From contig WRBA01000003.1 in NCBI GenBank assembly GCA_009779915.1, positions 62,001-126,000 on the forward strand: 64,000 bases of DNA, written 5' to 3'. This document shows positions 63,688 through 64,000 of this stretch, one piece after another (position 1 is the stretch's first letter; every line of letters starts with the position of its first letter). The notes under the pieces were generated by a model, which was given only the letters and a program-made list of their open reading frames with translations, was not told the DNA's origin and ran no database searches. The stretch comes from Defluviitaleaceae bacterium (lineage in GTDB: Bacteria > Bacillota > Clostridia > Lachnospirales > UBA5962). The position numbers and the translations under genes were made by a program.

Positions 63688-64000
63688 TGAAATCTGATAT
63701 TCAAATCGCTCAAGAATGCAAAATGGAAAAAATCAACAAAATCGCTGCTAAATTAGGTTTGACCGAGGACAATTATTCCGCTTACGGCAAATATAAAGCC
63801 AAAGTCGATCATAGGCTGTTAAAAGGAATGCAGGATAAAAAAGATGCTAAGGTTATCTTAGTAACAGCCATAAGCCCGACTCCCGCAGGGGAAGGGAAAA
63901 CTACTACAACCGTAGGACTTGGTGACGCTCTTACTAAAATCGGCAAAAAGGCTGTTATTTGCCTTAGAGAACCGTCTTTAGGACCTGTATTTGGAGTTAA
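63687..64000 (+). CDS. fhs: Formate-tetrahydrofolate ligase, 5' part
   Basis: Open at the right edge; about 104 residues are seen. [20 protein letters not shown] at the start, the P-loop [20 protein letters not shown] (about 63-82) and [13 protein letters not shown] are diagnostic. Forms 10-formyl-THF from formate and ATP. The ATG overlaps the hutI stop (TAATG), with GGAGGT 9 bases before, so the two are coupled. Confidence 0.95.
   Translation, partial: MKSDIQIAQECKMEKINKIAAKLGLTEDNYSAYGKYKAKVDHRLLKGMQDKKDAKVILVTAISPTPAGEGKTTTTVGLGDALTKIGKKAVICLREPSLGPVFGV

Overview
The window looks like a chromosomal segment of an anaerobic Gram-positive bacterium of the class Clostridia. Supporting signs are strong Shine-Dalgarno sites (AGGAGG-like) before nearly every gene, moderate-to-low GC, an FabK-type enoyl-ACP reductase with a FabT-like regulator, a clostridial-type NADP-glutamate dehydrogenase, long-form HPF, GTP-dependent PEP carboxykinase, a SpoIIQ-like degenerate LytM protein, CsaB-type cell-wall pyruvylation, and a UGA-encoded selenocysteine. 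Genus cannot be fixed from sequence alone.

Layout. 1-6.0 kb: a secreted copper-amine-oxidase-N-like protein (partial, minus strand), then lower glycolysis pgk-tpiA-gpmI-eno. 6.0-12.8 kb: structured repeats, a histidine phosphatase, a SpoIIQ-like protein, and a minus-strand methyltransferase unit preceded by a 31-residue leader ORF and an attenuator; then a ferredoxin-domain aldo/keto reductase and a DUF2225 protein. 12.9-20.9 kb: gdhA, hpf, a DnaA-box cluster, radA, a GNAT protein, a second Fe-S aldo/keto reductase, gltX and a selenoprotein glutaredoxin. 21-31 kb: glyA, a YdjG/YdjI-like pair, the iscR-iscS-iscU-mnmA group and an M32 carboxypeptidase. 31-38.3 kb: small lipoprotein, HAD phosphatase, PEPCK, cupin and two HtrA proteases separated by non-coding mobile elements. 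38.5-45.2 kb: the type II fatty acid cluster acpP-fabH-(omdA-like)-fabK-fabD-fabG-fabF-fabZ-fabT-like. 45.2-46.4 kb: gene remnants around an inverted-repeat element. 46.3-54.6 kb: a minus-strand envelope-polysaccharide operon (MurJ-like flippase, GT4, two DUF4330 proteins, GNAT, O-antigen-ligase-like polymerase, GT4-CsaB fusion). 54.8-62 kb: a large exported phosphodiester glycosidase, an Ig/TPR membrane protein, acpS, small hypotheticals and a SLOG protein. 62.4-64 kb: hutI and the start of fhs.

How the genes fit together. The content suggests amino-acid and peptide use (GDH, M32 peptidase, HutI, GlyA, Fhs) linked to one-carbon metabolism and gluconeogenesis (PEPCK plus the triose/hexose genes). 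Fe-S and thiol chemistry (Isc system, MnmA, two Fe-S aldo/keto reductases, selenoglutaredoxin) fits an anaerobe. The envelope is served by the fab cluster, the SCWP/S-layer-type polysaccharide cluster, HtrA proteases and the YdjGI pair.

Two items stand out. The first is a compact ribosome-mediated attenuator in front of a methyltransferase (10335-10535), with a visible leader peptide, intrinsic terminator and competing antiterminator segment. The second is a glutaredoxin with an in-frame UGA (20609-20890) that an ordinary gene caller would miss. The window is also rich in small non-coding inverted-repeat elements: at least four MITE-like families and a set of multi-hairpin arrays, several inserted in or touching genes. 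No tRNA, rRNA, CRISPR array or transposase gene was seen.
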